A stretch of DNA of 64,000 bases from Chara braunii. Taxonomy: Eukaryota > Streptophyta > Charophyceae > Charales > Characeae. Positions 43,331 to 53,579 of the stretch are shown here, piece after piece. Position 1 is the first letter of the stretch; every line of letters starts with the position of its first letter. The translations under genes were made by a program, and so were the position numbers. The notes beneath the pieces were generated by a model. The model saw only the letters and a program-made list of their open reading frames with translations, was not told where the DNA came from and did no database searches. Location of the stretch: the NCBI GenBank assembly GCA_003427395.1, contig BFEA01001009.1, forward strand, positions 124,160 through 188,159, given 5' to 3'.

Positions 43331-44650
43331 CACCCCGACCCTCCTCCCCTGAAGCCTTCCGTACCTACAAAATCTCCTACTATCACCGTCACCTCGCCTC
43401 GACATTTCGCTCACTTCATCAGATACGACGACGTCACCTTCTTTATGGTAAACTTCACAGATCTCTTGCACTATGATCCACCCTGTCCCGACGCCGAGCT
43501 CATCTCTCTGGAGCCAGATCCTCCTTCTATCTCCATGACTCCTATCTCTACTTTCGTCCCTCCACCATCCGTCGAGTCCACCATGTCGTCGTGCGCTGAC
43601 GCTGAGGAACTCGCACGCTGTACGACCGACCTGGAGCCCGCAGTTCGTGACCTCATTCGAGAGTACCACAACGTTTTCCCATCGTCATCCTCGTACGCCG
43701 GCATCCCACCGATGCACGACGTCGAGCATTCCATCCAGCTCGTGCCTGACTATCGTGTTCACCACCAGGCACCCTACAGACACTCGATCCCCGAGGCCAC
43801 CGAACTCAAGCGCCAGCTTGATGAGCTCCTGAGACTGGGTTTCATTAAACCCAGCAACTCCCCGTGGGGTGCACCCGTCCTCTTTGCTCGCAAAGCGGAT
43901 GAAACTCTCCGTCACTGCGTCGACTATCGCGGCCTCAACCGCTAGACAGTTAAGAACAGCTACCCCATGCCTTGTTCCGGTGAGCTGTTCGACCACCTAG
44001 CAGACAACCGCTTCTTTATGAAGATTGATCTTCGTAGCGGTTACCATCAGATCCGCGTCGCTGCAGCGGACCAGCCGAAGATAGCTTTCCGATCGCGCTT
44101 CAGCCACTACGAGCTTACGGTGATGTCATTCGGCCTCACCAATGCACCCGCTACCTTCCAGAGGGCGATGAACGACATATTTAGGGACATCCTGGAGCAG
44201 TACATTCTTGTCCACCTCGACGATATCCTGGTCTACAGTCGTACCCTTGAGGAGCATCTCAGACACCTCTGCGACGTCCTTGACCACTTGCGCAGACATG
44301 GCTTCTACGCCAAACTGCAAGTGCTGCTTTGCCCAACACAAAGTGGATTTCTTAGGACACTACGTGTCTGACCAGGGTCTCCACATGGACGACGTGAAGA
44401 TCACTGCTATTGCGGAGTGGCCCGTCCCCACATCCGCCAAGCAGCTTCGCAGCTTCCTAGGCCTCACTAGCTACTATAGTAATTTCATCCAGGGATACAA
44501 TAGGTATTCCTACGTCCTTACCTCCACCCTCCTCCGGAAGAACCCGCAATGGGCTTGGACACCCCTCCACGAGGACGCCTTCCACGCCCTCAAGAAGGTG
44601 GTGATATGTGCATTGGTTCTTCACCTACCCGATTTTGATTGGCCTTTATC
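43331..44650 (+). pseudogene. pol: E2 reverse transcriptase
   Basis: The fingers region with L-G-F-I-K-P-S-x-S-P-W-G-A-P-V is at about 43835-43880. TAG at 43943 replaces the Gln of the N-R-Q-T-V-K-N segment. The palm has F-G-L-T-N-A-P-A-T-F at about 44131, and the catalytic box reads H-L-D-D (44213-44224) instead of Y-L-D-D, a TAC-to-CAC transition. A frameshift near 44320 precedes the thumb (V-D-F-L-G-H, then L-R-S-F-L-G-L). Confidence 0.88.
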
Positions 44651-45180
44651 CTTACCACCGATGTGTCAGACTTTGTTGTAGGAGTAGTGTTTTCTTAGAT
44701 TTTCCCCTCCTCTCCTGATTCCTCTCATCCTCGTATCCCTCGCTTCCCACCCCCTACCCCTACCACTGCTTCCCGCCTGATGCCTACTCGTCCAACTACT
44801 TACGAGCCTTCTATTGATTATTCTCCTACCGTCGTCGAGGACGACACTGTCGAGTCTCACTCAAGTGATTGTCCGATAGCCTTCTACTCTCGTCAGCTCC
44901 TGCCCGCCGAGATAAACTACATCGCTGATGTACGTGAGGTTCTCGCAGTAGTTTATGTCGCTCGGCATTGGCGTCACTACCTGCACGGGGCACCATTCAC
45001 AGTGCATACAGACAACTCTGTTGTCCAGGCTTTTATGACAAAACCGAAGCTCACTTCTCGACAGGCTCGCTGGTGGCGCGACCTATCCAAGTTTTGATTT
45101 CACCACTGAGCATATCAAGGGTGAGAGTAATCGGGTTGCAGATGCCTTATCTCGGTGCCATGACCATGATCAGGAGCAGA
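44651..45180 (+). pseudogene. E2 RNase H
   Basis: L-T-T-D-V-S-D-F begins at 44651 after another phase change. TAG at 44696-44698 lies where Gln follows L/F-S. A Pro/Ser/Thr insertion (about 44700-44870) precedes P-I-A-F-Y-S-R-Q-L and T-V-H-T-D-N. A frameshift near 45090 leads to the A-D-A-L-S-R end (about 45138-45155). Confidence 0.82.
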
Positions 45181-46892
45181 TCCAGCTCGCTGCCATCTCG
45201 GTCACCACCGTCCACAACTCGGTGAATGACAAGTTTCGCAGCCAGTACCGCCACTGCCTCGACTATCACGACATCCATGCGACCCTTCGGAGTGGCAAGC
45301 CCGTCCCGAACTACTTTCTCGAGGACAACGGTCTTGTGTAGTGGCACGGTTCACAGAGCACCAGAGAGCCCCGTATTTGCGTTCCCTCCACCGGACAGCT
45401 ACGTGTCCGGGCAGTAGCAGAGTTCCATGACCAGGCAACTGCTGGTCGTATGGGCTTCCACAGCACGTTGGCTCGTGTGAACCGCCTGTACGTCTGGCCG
45501 AAGCGCAAGGACTTTGTGAAGGACTACGTCGCAGAATGTCCCACCTGTCAGGAGGTGAACGGTGTGAACCACCTGCCTTATGGTTTGCTCCAGCCTCTTC
45601 CTATCCCTGAGGGTCGTTGGCAATCCATCTCGATGGTCTTTATCGGTCCTCTTCGTCCTCCGGCCCCCCGTGGTCATGATGCTATCCAGATCGTTGTCGA
45701 CCGCTTCACGAAGTGTGCACGCTTTGTTCCGTGCCGCTATGCCATCAATGCACGTGAGGTCGCCGACATCGTGTTTGACCGTGTCGTGCGTGACCACGGC
45801 TTACCTCTGAGCATCATATCTGACCGTGACCCGCACTTTACCAACTGATTCTGGCGACAGCTCCACGAGGTGTATGACACCCAGCTTTGCTTCTCCTCGT
45901 CTTACCATCCCCAGACTGATGGTCAGACCGAGGTCAAGAACAGGACTCTCGGAGATATTCTCCGAAAGATTGTTCATGACGACCAACAGTGAGATCTCCA
46001 TCTTGCCCACGCGGAGATAGCCTACAACCACGCAGTCTCGCCAACCACAGGGATGTCGCCTTACTATTGCGACCTCGACTATCACCCTGTTATTCCCGCG
46101 GACTTCCTTCGACCGTCACAGATGCACCCCGACACGAGTTATCCCGCGCTGGATGATTGGGTTGCACACATGACGTCGAGCATGAAGACCGCGCATGAGC
46201 ACATTGCCGCTTCCCAGACTCACATGGCAGCACGTGCGACCCGATCGAGGATGAATTATCCATTCAAAGTCGGTGATGATGTGCTTATCGACGCCCGGCA
46301 CTTACAACTCGAAGTGGACACGCTTTGCAAGTTTCAGCGTCGCTTCTTTGGCCCATGCCGCATTCTCCACGTCGTCTGTTCAGATACAACTTCTAGCCCG
46401 GTCAGCTTCCGTGTGAAGCTGCCCGACTACCTACGCCAGGTTCGTGTGCACGATGTCTACCATGTCTCGTTACTGCGTCCCTACCGCAGACCGTCTGAGC
46501 GTTTCGCTGGACGACCATACGAGTGCCCTCCACCCATCATGGTGGACGGCCACGAGGAGTTCCTCGTTTCAGACATCATTGATCGCTGAGTCACATACGA
46601 CAACCCTCCCCATGTCGAGTATCTCGTACGTTGGAAGGGTTACCCTGATGAGGAGGCTACTTGGGAGCCCCTCGAGCACTTGCAGCACGCTCGCAGGTTG
46701 GCGCGTGCCTATGACCGTGCTCGTCGTGCTAGGTTAACTGCTCCTCAGCCCACTGACCCTCCTCCTTCTCCCTCGGCTGAGGAGACCGCTGAAGTCAAGC
46801 CTGCTCCGTCTGAGGCAGACCTTCAACAGCAGTCGGATGCTTCTGAGCGCCCACAGCGCACTCGTCGTCGTCCTGCTCGATACGACGATTGA
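45181..46892 (+). pseudogene. E2 integrase with chromodomain
   Basis: One phase to the terminal TGA at 46890-46892, with internal TAG 45339, TGA 45846, TGA 45990 (Trp context) and TGA 46587 (Arg context). The HHCC domain is at about 45424-45560 (E-C-P-T-C present). The first catalytic Asp is Val (GTC, 45636-45638); the second Asp (45822-45824) and Glu (45930-45932) are kept. The chromodomain lies at about 46612-46722 (E-Y-L-V-R-W-K-G-Y, then T-W-E-P), which places E2 among chromoviruses. Chromodomains steer integration toward methylated-histone chromatin. Confidence 0.92.
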
Positions 46893-48003
46893 CTCTGACC
46901 TATCTTCCCACGTCTTTGACTTCTCAGTATTCCATCTACCCCAGGTTTGCCACTTCAGCTCGTCGACGTTGCGGCTCTTCCTCGACGGCATTCCGGACTT
47001 CTCATGATGGACGTCATCAGCATCTTCATGGACTTCGTCACGATCAGCTCTGCCTACTTCAGACGTCGCCACTCTCTTACCACCTTACCCTGTACAGTAC
47101 CCTGGTTGTGTCGCATGATGGTCTCCCTTCGACAGGTTCCTCTGAGTTGGGCTCTCCTTCGGTATACGCATAGGCATCGGGACCGTAGTGTTGCCTTGGC
47201 TTCCCAGCTTACGGATCCAGCTCCGACTTCCCCACCTTATGAGTTATTTGCATGATTCCCTTACCCATCACTTTTTCTACTCTCTGTTGGCCCTCACGCC
47301 CTAGTTAGGCAACCTCGCATGCTTCATCTAGGTGCGCCCAGTATACCAGGCTCCCTTGTTCCCTTGCATGGTTGACCCTCCATAGCAGTCATTCCTTTAG
47401 TCGAGCATTACCCGTCTGATGGTCTATCTGTTAGGGTCATTGGTTCTGTTCACTCCCAGTTCCCTACCCTCATTGAGCCTGATGACATGTGTCCCCCTGT
47501 CATTATGTGTGGATGCCCTTAGGAGTTATCGACCCCTAGGCTGCATTCGCCACCCTCAGAGACCATCCCACCCTTTGGTTTGCGACACACTCCTCCTGTG
47601 ACATATGGTTGTCTTGTTGTTGCTTTGTTGCTCTTAGACTGAGGTTACTGCCTTTGACATTTTTAGGATTTAGTTATTCTTCTTTTGTTGTTCTTAGGAC
47701 TTATACACTAGTCAGCTGTTTCCAGACTGAGGCTACTGCCTCCAACATTCTAGGATCTAGTTGTCATTACTTTCTGCTTTCCTATGACATGTATACTAGT
47801 TAGTTGCTTCTGCTTTCACTTAGGCTGTTAGCTGTGACATTGTTGCTTTTGTGACATTTGCTACCCTAGGTTGCATCACATGGACTCAGTATGGAGCTTG
47901 CTCCGCATCCTAGACTACTCAGGTTCTCTTTTTCTTTAAAAGAGTTCCGCTTCTTGGTGGAAGCGTGCTTGTATCTAGGCGATCCATCACAGGCCGAGGA
48001 TCC
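46893..48003 (+). other. E2 3' noncoding region
   Basis: About 1.1 kb between the integrase stop and the 3' LTR. T-rich imperfect repeats at 47590-47850 (CTGAGG/CTACTGCCT-like segments). No clear polypurine tract; AGGCCGAGGA lies just before the LTR. Confidence 0.6.
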
Positions 48004-48319
48004 TGTAGCGGACCTCTGGTTGGCCTGTGAGACCAGCCCCTTGGCCTGTTCTCACAAGCCTGTGTTGTATTCATGGTAGTCCTATCCAGGCCGGTACCTC
48101 TGTCGATACCAGCCAGTCCAGTCCAGTCCAGTCCAGTCAATCCGCTAGGGTATACCCCAGCTGTTGTCTGTTTTTCGGATCATTCTGCATTCACACAGTT
48201 TGGAGTACGTGCGTTGGAGTCTAGCGTGGGAGCTGCGCTGTGCCATCTCGCTCCCCCCCTTCTTCCTCCATCTCCATCTCTATCCCAGGCGGAGCATCAC
48301 ACCTGGTGGGTCCGCCACA
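48004..48319 (+). repeat. E2 3' LTR
   Basis: Same termini as the 5' LTR, with an additional CCAGT unit and a CATCTC duplication. Followed by target-site copy GTGAG. Confidence 0.95.
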
Positions 48320-48324
48320 GTGAG

Positions 48325-49210
48325 AGGCGAAAGATGGGTGTGGGGTTTCCATTGCGCTGGGTGTTTGTTGACCGTTTTGCCTGAGTAGAGGATGCTTGCT
48401 CTTAGGGGGACTGGTCGCCACGTCTTCGTGGTTGTGCTACTGCTTGAGTCTAAAACGTGTTTGTTTTGTTCTACAGCCAGTGGTGCAGGGAGGGTGGGAT
48501 TGTATGTTGTTTTAGGGAGGGGAGTTCGCCAAGGCGTGTGATCCTCAAGGTAGTGGTGAATTTTTTTGCGCGGGTGCATTGCGACTTTCGTAATCGTGTA
48601 TGTGAGGAGTTTTTTTTTGGGAGTGTCGTTTGGGTATGGTGGTGCGGTGATGGTTTTGTCCGGGGTGGTGTTTTTTTTGGTTTGTGTGCGGTGCGTTTTT
48701 TCTCCGGGGTGTTTTTCGTGCGGGATGTTTTCTATCCTTCATGTTTCATTTTCCGAGGTGTTTTTTTTTGTTCGAGGTGTTTTTTTGTCTATGTGTACCT
48801 TTAATCCGCGTGTGGATGATGTGCGTTTTTCTGGGTGTGTTAGTTCAACACTACACTATTTGCTTTGCCCTTTCTTTGTGTGTGTGTGGGTTGTGTATCC
48901 CATAACTCAGATTTACGTTAGTGTTAATAGTCTTCTTAAGAAAGCAATCGTTTTCATGGTGGTGAACTGTAGTTACAGTTTTTGGGCGCGGGTTCCAAAA
49001 GTCGTTTATAGCTTAAGACCTATAACTTTATGGTTTTTAGCTTTGTAGGTTCTCAGTATATGCGTGGGATGTATTAGTCGGAAGTATGAATTTATTTATT
49101 TATGTTTTTATTATTATTATTATTTTTTTGTATACTTTATTGATTTTTATTATAATTTTTTATTTTTAATTTCATATTATTATTTTTTATTTATTTATTT
49201 TATTTTATAT
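48325..49210. other. Right flank of E2, GT-rich, no gene recognised
   Basis: Sequence biased to G and T on the plus strand (48500-48900), then AT-rich to 49200. Frames present are low-complexity Phe/Val/Cys-rich and lack features. Confidence 0.5.
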
Positions 49211-49218
49211 TAATATAT

Positions 49219-49696
49219 ACAGGGTTACCTGACCGAACGTTCGGGGGACCCCGGGCTGGCCCCCGAACGTTCGGGCGTTTGGGGTCCCGTTCGGGGGCCG
49301 AACACCTCGAGGTTCGGCCCCCGCCAAAAAATGTTTCGGGGCCTAAAAATAAGTAGCTTTTTGTGAAATTTGTTTTGTGAGTTCTCTATGATGTATCCTA
49401 CACGCCTATAAATTTTGAAGCCATTCTGCTGATCCAAAAAAACAATAAAAATCGTCAAAGATGGGGGTGTCAAAACGTGCTCGCCCACTAACTATTTTGT
49501 TTCTTTTTCACTTTTAACTTTTTGTGTTCACTTTATTTCGGGGCCTAAAAAAATTTATTGTTTTTTGAATTTTTTTTAATGAGTTATTGATTATGTAAAC
49601 TACATATCTGTAAATTTTCAGGTCATTTGTCAATGCCAAAAAATAATTAAAAATCGCAAAGATGGCTGGCACACTCACTCATTTCATTTTTTTTTT
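49219..49696. mobile_element. M7: MITE-like element running into the gap
   Basis: Begins CAGGGTTACCTGACC with CGAACGTTCGGGGG words (49234-49320), then an AT-rich core like M3/M6. The core is itself duplicated: TTTCGGGGCCTAAAAA...AAAAATCG occurs at about 49333-49458 and 49537-49656. The right end is hidden by the gap, so no target duplication can be assigned. Confidence 0.5.
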
Positions 49697-50251
49697 NNNN
49701 NNNNNNNNNNNNNNNNNNNNNNNNNNNNNNNNNNNNNNNNNNNNNNNNNNNNNNNNNNNNNNNNNNNNNNNNNNNNNNNNNNNNNNNNNNNNNNNNNNNN
49801 NNNNNNNNNNNNNNNNNNNNNNNNNNNNNNNNNNNNNNNNNNNNNNNNNNNNNNNNNNNNNNNNNNNNNNNNNNNNNNNNNNNNNNNNNNNNNNNNNNNN
49901 NNNNNNNNNNNNNNNNNNNNNNNNNNNNNNNNNNNNNNNNNNNNNNNNNNNNNNNNNNNNNNNNNNNNNNNNNNNNNNNNNNNNNNNNNNNNNNNNNNNN
50001 NNNNNNNNNNNNNNNNNNNNNNNNNNNNNNNNNNNNNNNNNNNNNNNNNNNNNNNNNNNNNNNNNNNNNNNNNNNNNNNNNNNNNNNNNNNNNNNNNNNN
50101 NNNNNNNNNNNNNNNNNNNNNNNNNNNNNNNNNNNNNNNNNNNNNNNNNNNNNNNNNNNNNNNNNNNNNNNNNNNNNNNNNNNNNNNNNNNNNNNNNNNN
50201 NNNNNNNNNNNNNNNNNNNNNNNNNNNNNNNNNNNNNNNNNNNNNNNNNNN
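49697..50251. other. Assembly gap (555 N)
   Basis: Run of N; no sequence information. Confidence 1.

Positions 50252-50252
<1 letters not shown>

Positions 50253-50315
<63 letters not shown>
50253..50315. repeat. (TG)n microsatellite at gap edge
   Basis: TG run directly after the gap. Confidence 0.97.
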
Positions 50316-50318
<3 letters not shown>

Positions 50319-51149
50319 GTGCATAACACAACCATAGCAACCCGTATGGGAATATCGACATACCTTGGAATTGACTGCACTTCCTTAACAATTGGTCAAG
50401 AGAGGCCATCATACCACCACAGTGCAATATCATCTGGTTCCTGCATACAGAGACGATACATATCAAATGCGAAGAAATGGGAGGGAGAGATAAGGGAAGA
50501 TATGAGGGGGAGCATGATGGACAGTGCCATCAGACACTAGCTATATTAGCTAGTGGAGTAGGGGTGGCGTATCCCCTAAAGCGCTTTTCGCCGCTTGCGC
50601 CTGTCACGGCTCATCAGAGGGTGTATTACTCTGGCTCCCAAAGGTAGTGAGGGGGCATGTGATGTGGATAAGAGCCGTAGGTGTTCTGTAAGGAACTTAC
50701 CACGTGCTCGTTGGCTTCGGCTTCGGCGATCAACTCGTCTATGGCCGCCATCCCAGTTCACGAACTCCTGATGGAGTAGGCCCAAGTGGTCGCAGTATCA
50801 GTCTTCTCTGCCAGCGTTCTGTCGATCACAACTCACCGCAACTGTGTTTGCCCCCGTATGTGGGCTAATAGCAGTTACCAAGGAAGGGGAAGGTAGGAAA
50901 CCTCCTATCTCAGGTAGCTATGGAGGGCGTAGACGTACCCTGCGTAGTACTGAGTCTGAGGTTGAGCGAGAGGGAGTGTGAGAAAGCAAGGCAACACGTA
51001 CCACATTCTGCCGGCAGCATATGGCAAAGGCCGTGGGTGACAAGGAATGCATTGGTGGTATTTTAAGCAATTTACTGCAGGGGTAAGTAGTTGAAGGGTA
51101 CGGGTAGTGTGTATATTGGTGGGGGGGTTTAAGCATCTGCCGTGCTGTG
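50316..51149. other. No gene recognised
   Basis: 50577-50640 is a diverged copy of 37389-37460 (AAGCGC..TTTTTCG...GCTCATCAGAGGG). Nothing else identified. Confidence 0.5.
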
Positions 51150-51617
51150 TTGGAGTGAATCGTACCAGCAATGGGGTAGTAGGGATGGTGTGGTAGTACA
51201 AGATTATTAAGGGTTTTTCTGTGGTAAAGGGTTGCTTACAGGTGTGGGATTATCTGTTGTTCATGGCACTGGGGGGTGGGTAATGTTCAGCATGATAGCG
51301 GGAGTGCCGTTCTGTGTAAGCGTTTTCTACAGATTTGTCTTTTGGGAAGATGTTCGGGAAGTAGGGCAGTGTCTCGTGTGCTGTTGGAGTGAATCGTAGC
51401 AGAAATGGGGTAGTAGGGGTGGTGTAGTAGTACAAGATTATTAAGGGTTTTTTGGTGGTAAAGGGTTGCTTACAGGTGTGGGTTTATCAGTTGTTCATGG
51501 CACGAGGGGTGGGTAATGTTCAGCATCATGGCGGGAGTGCCTTTCTGTGTAAGCGTTTTCTGCAGATTTGTCTTTTGGCAATATGTACGGGAAGCAGGGC
51601 AGTATCTCGTGTGCTGT
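51150..51617. repeat. 234-bp tandem duplication
   Basis: 51150-51383 and 51384-51617 align without large gaps and differ at about a dozen positions. Landmarks TTGGAGTGAATCGTA, ACAAGATTATTAAGGG, GGTGGGTAATGTTCAGCAT and GTGTAAGCGTTTTCT recur. Confidence 0.9.
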
Positions 51618-52358
51618 ATCTGTTTCGTTCTGGGTGGTTTTTTGTTTTAGCAGAGTTTTTCTGACAAAAAACGTCGTTTTGCGATGCGTTGTTTTTTTTT
51701 TAATTCTTTTGTTCTGTAGTAGGTTGATGGCGAGTGTCTCCTTTCGGGTTGTGTTTCGGCTGTGTGGCGGGTCAGAAGTGCAGCGTTGTTGTAGGACACT
51801 TGTCTTTATAGGTGGTGATAGAAATTATGGTTGTCGGTTTATGCGGTCTGCTTTTGTCTTTTCTGTTTCTTTCTACACGCGCTGTGTTTATCGGCTGGTT
51901 TTACCGGTTTATATATGGGGGGTATTTTTATCATTTTGGGGTGTGAGTCTGGGGCTGGTGGGTGGGAAGGTGTATTCTTTGTGGTGGGCGTTTTTTTTTT
52001 TTTAATTGTGCTTGTATATCGTTGTTTTTGAAAATGTGTTCGTTGTGGCTGACGTTGGTCTTGCTTTTTTTGGAATGGTTTGTGGTTTATATTTTAATGC
52101 ATTGAGTCTATTGGCTTATGTGATTTGCGTTATTTATTTAGGGCATCTATTATTTTTATTGAGGGTGTGAGTTAGGGGATTGTGGGTGTGTAAGTGTATT
52201 CTAATTGTGTTGGTTTGCTGTTGTTGTGGGGTTACCGCATGTTGGCTTACGAGTGGTATGGTAAGTATAGAGGTCGTATAAAGGGTATTGGTTGGGCTCA
52301 TTTGCTTTAATTAAGTGTGGGTTTGTTAGTTGTGACCTTGGTTAGTTATGTAGAGTAT
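51618..52358. other. GT-rich sequence, no gene recognised
   Basis: Phe/Val/Cys-rich frames reflect composition; no motif seen. Confidence 0.5.
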
Positions 52359-52360
52359 GT

Positions 52361-52419
<59 letters not shown>
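52359..52419. repeat. (GT)n microsatellite
   Basis: GT run of about 30 units. Confidence 0.97.
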
Positions 52420-52420
<1 letters not shown>

Positions 52421-53069
52421 ACGCGCTGTCGCACTTTTTCTAGTCGGGCCCCTTCAGGCGACCAGAAAGCCAACAGGCTGTCACGCACGATTTTGATGAT
52501 TTTTGCAATAAATAAAATAAGTTACTTAAAGCAAATCCCTTCCTGTTGTGTGCATCCAGCTTCGAGCGAGACCCTTCAATTGCAATCTTCGCCGGTTCCA
52601 TGTCTTAGGAATCTTTTATTTTTATTCAGAATAGCAAGAATCATGCAAATATTAATAATAAATTCTGGAATGTCATACATGCATCAATTTTGCCAATTTT
52701 ATGATTTTGAGAATTGTGACGAGATCATCAAGAAGCGCAATCATCAAGCAGAATAAATGCAAATGAAGCAGGACTGACTGACTCGTGAGATGGCAAGGAT
52801 AAGTGAGGGAAGAATGAAAACTTATAATATTCTCAGAAAGTACACATAAAAAAAACATGGCCTGCACTAGTCAAGAGTCCTCGCTCGTCCCTCTGAATCA
52901 CACACTCAACCTCTCACTTTGTCGAGCGTTTCTTGTGCTTCGAGCCAAGTCTCCGTACTCTCTGAGGCTGTGGCCTCTGGATATAGAGCAGACTGAACCG
53001 TGCGAGCTCCGAACATTTCCAACCAAGTCCCATGATACGGAAGTCGACCATAGCACAAAACTTTTCTCA
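52420..53069. other. No gene recognised
   Basis: Mixed sequence; the minus-strand reading of the adjacent pseudogene may extend into its right end without recognisable features. Confidence 0.45.
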
Positions 53070-53579
53070 TAGAGTAGGAAAATATGATTGAGAGAAAATC
53101 CCTCGCCTGAGATGTCGAACTCTGATGGTTCAGTCACTGCCTCGTAATCAATCGTCGCAGGTGAGGCATATCTCTTGGCCAAGTTCACCAGCTCACCCTA
53201 ACAAGAACCATCTGTGAGAGGAAAAGGTACTGAAGGTTTGGGATAGTCAGCGTAAAGCTTAGGTCCGAAGCTATGGATCAGCTTAGTACGACTCTCGTCA
53301 AACACACTCAAACTGTCTCTCCTTCCCCTCAAGGTATGTGGCTGCCGAGATCCAGACCGAGTCAAAGTGATCGTGGGTTTTTTTACCCTTCTTCAAATAA
53401 ACCCTCAAGTCATGGATAGTACCACCTGCAAACTCAGTGTGAACGCTATAGATAGATAGATCCCCTTGTTTGAAGCCGACCGCACTTACGTATTGGTGTC
53501 GGAAGGCATCATTAAAAGCAATCCTATTGAGACTGGACAGGACTGTCTGCTGAACTGGGAATGATTGGATTGCACTCAT
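53070..53579 (-). pseudogene. Unidentified minus-strand protein relic
   Basis: From ATG at 53579 the minus strand reads 93 codons, then continues after a one-base frameshift near 53298 for about 75 more (D-E-S-R-T-K-L-I-H-S-F-G, then S-E-F-D-I-S-G-E-G), with one TAG near 53202. Composition is protein-like (balanced, not repeat-driven), with V-W-I-S-A-A-T-Y-L and V-S-A-V-G-F-K-Q-G-D-L segments. I do not recognise the family. It could be a host gene exon or a retroelement accessory ORF. No neighbour informs its role. Confidence 0.5.

Larger units (their letters stand above)
37984..48319 (+). mobile_element. E2: full-length Ty3/gypsy chromovirus, 10.3 kb
   Basis: LTRs of 305 and 316 bp, both beginning TGTAGCGG and ending CCGCCACA, are flanked by a perfect 5-bp target duplication GTGAG (37979-37983 and 48320-48324). 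Internal order: primer site, 2.1-kb leader, gag, protease, RT, RNase H, integrase, chromodomain, 1.1-kb 3' region. LTRs differ at about 10% of positions by eye plus 5- and 6-bp indels, so insertion is old. Coding sequence has four or more frameshifts and about a dozen stops. Confidence 0.97.

Noticed and set aside
49647-50540. Long open frames across the N gap
   Set aside because: They are open only because N codons cannot be stops.
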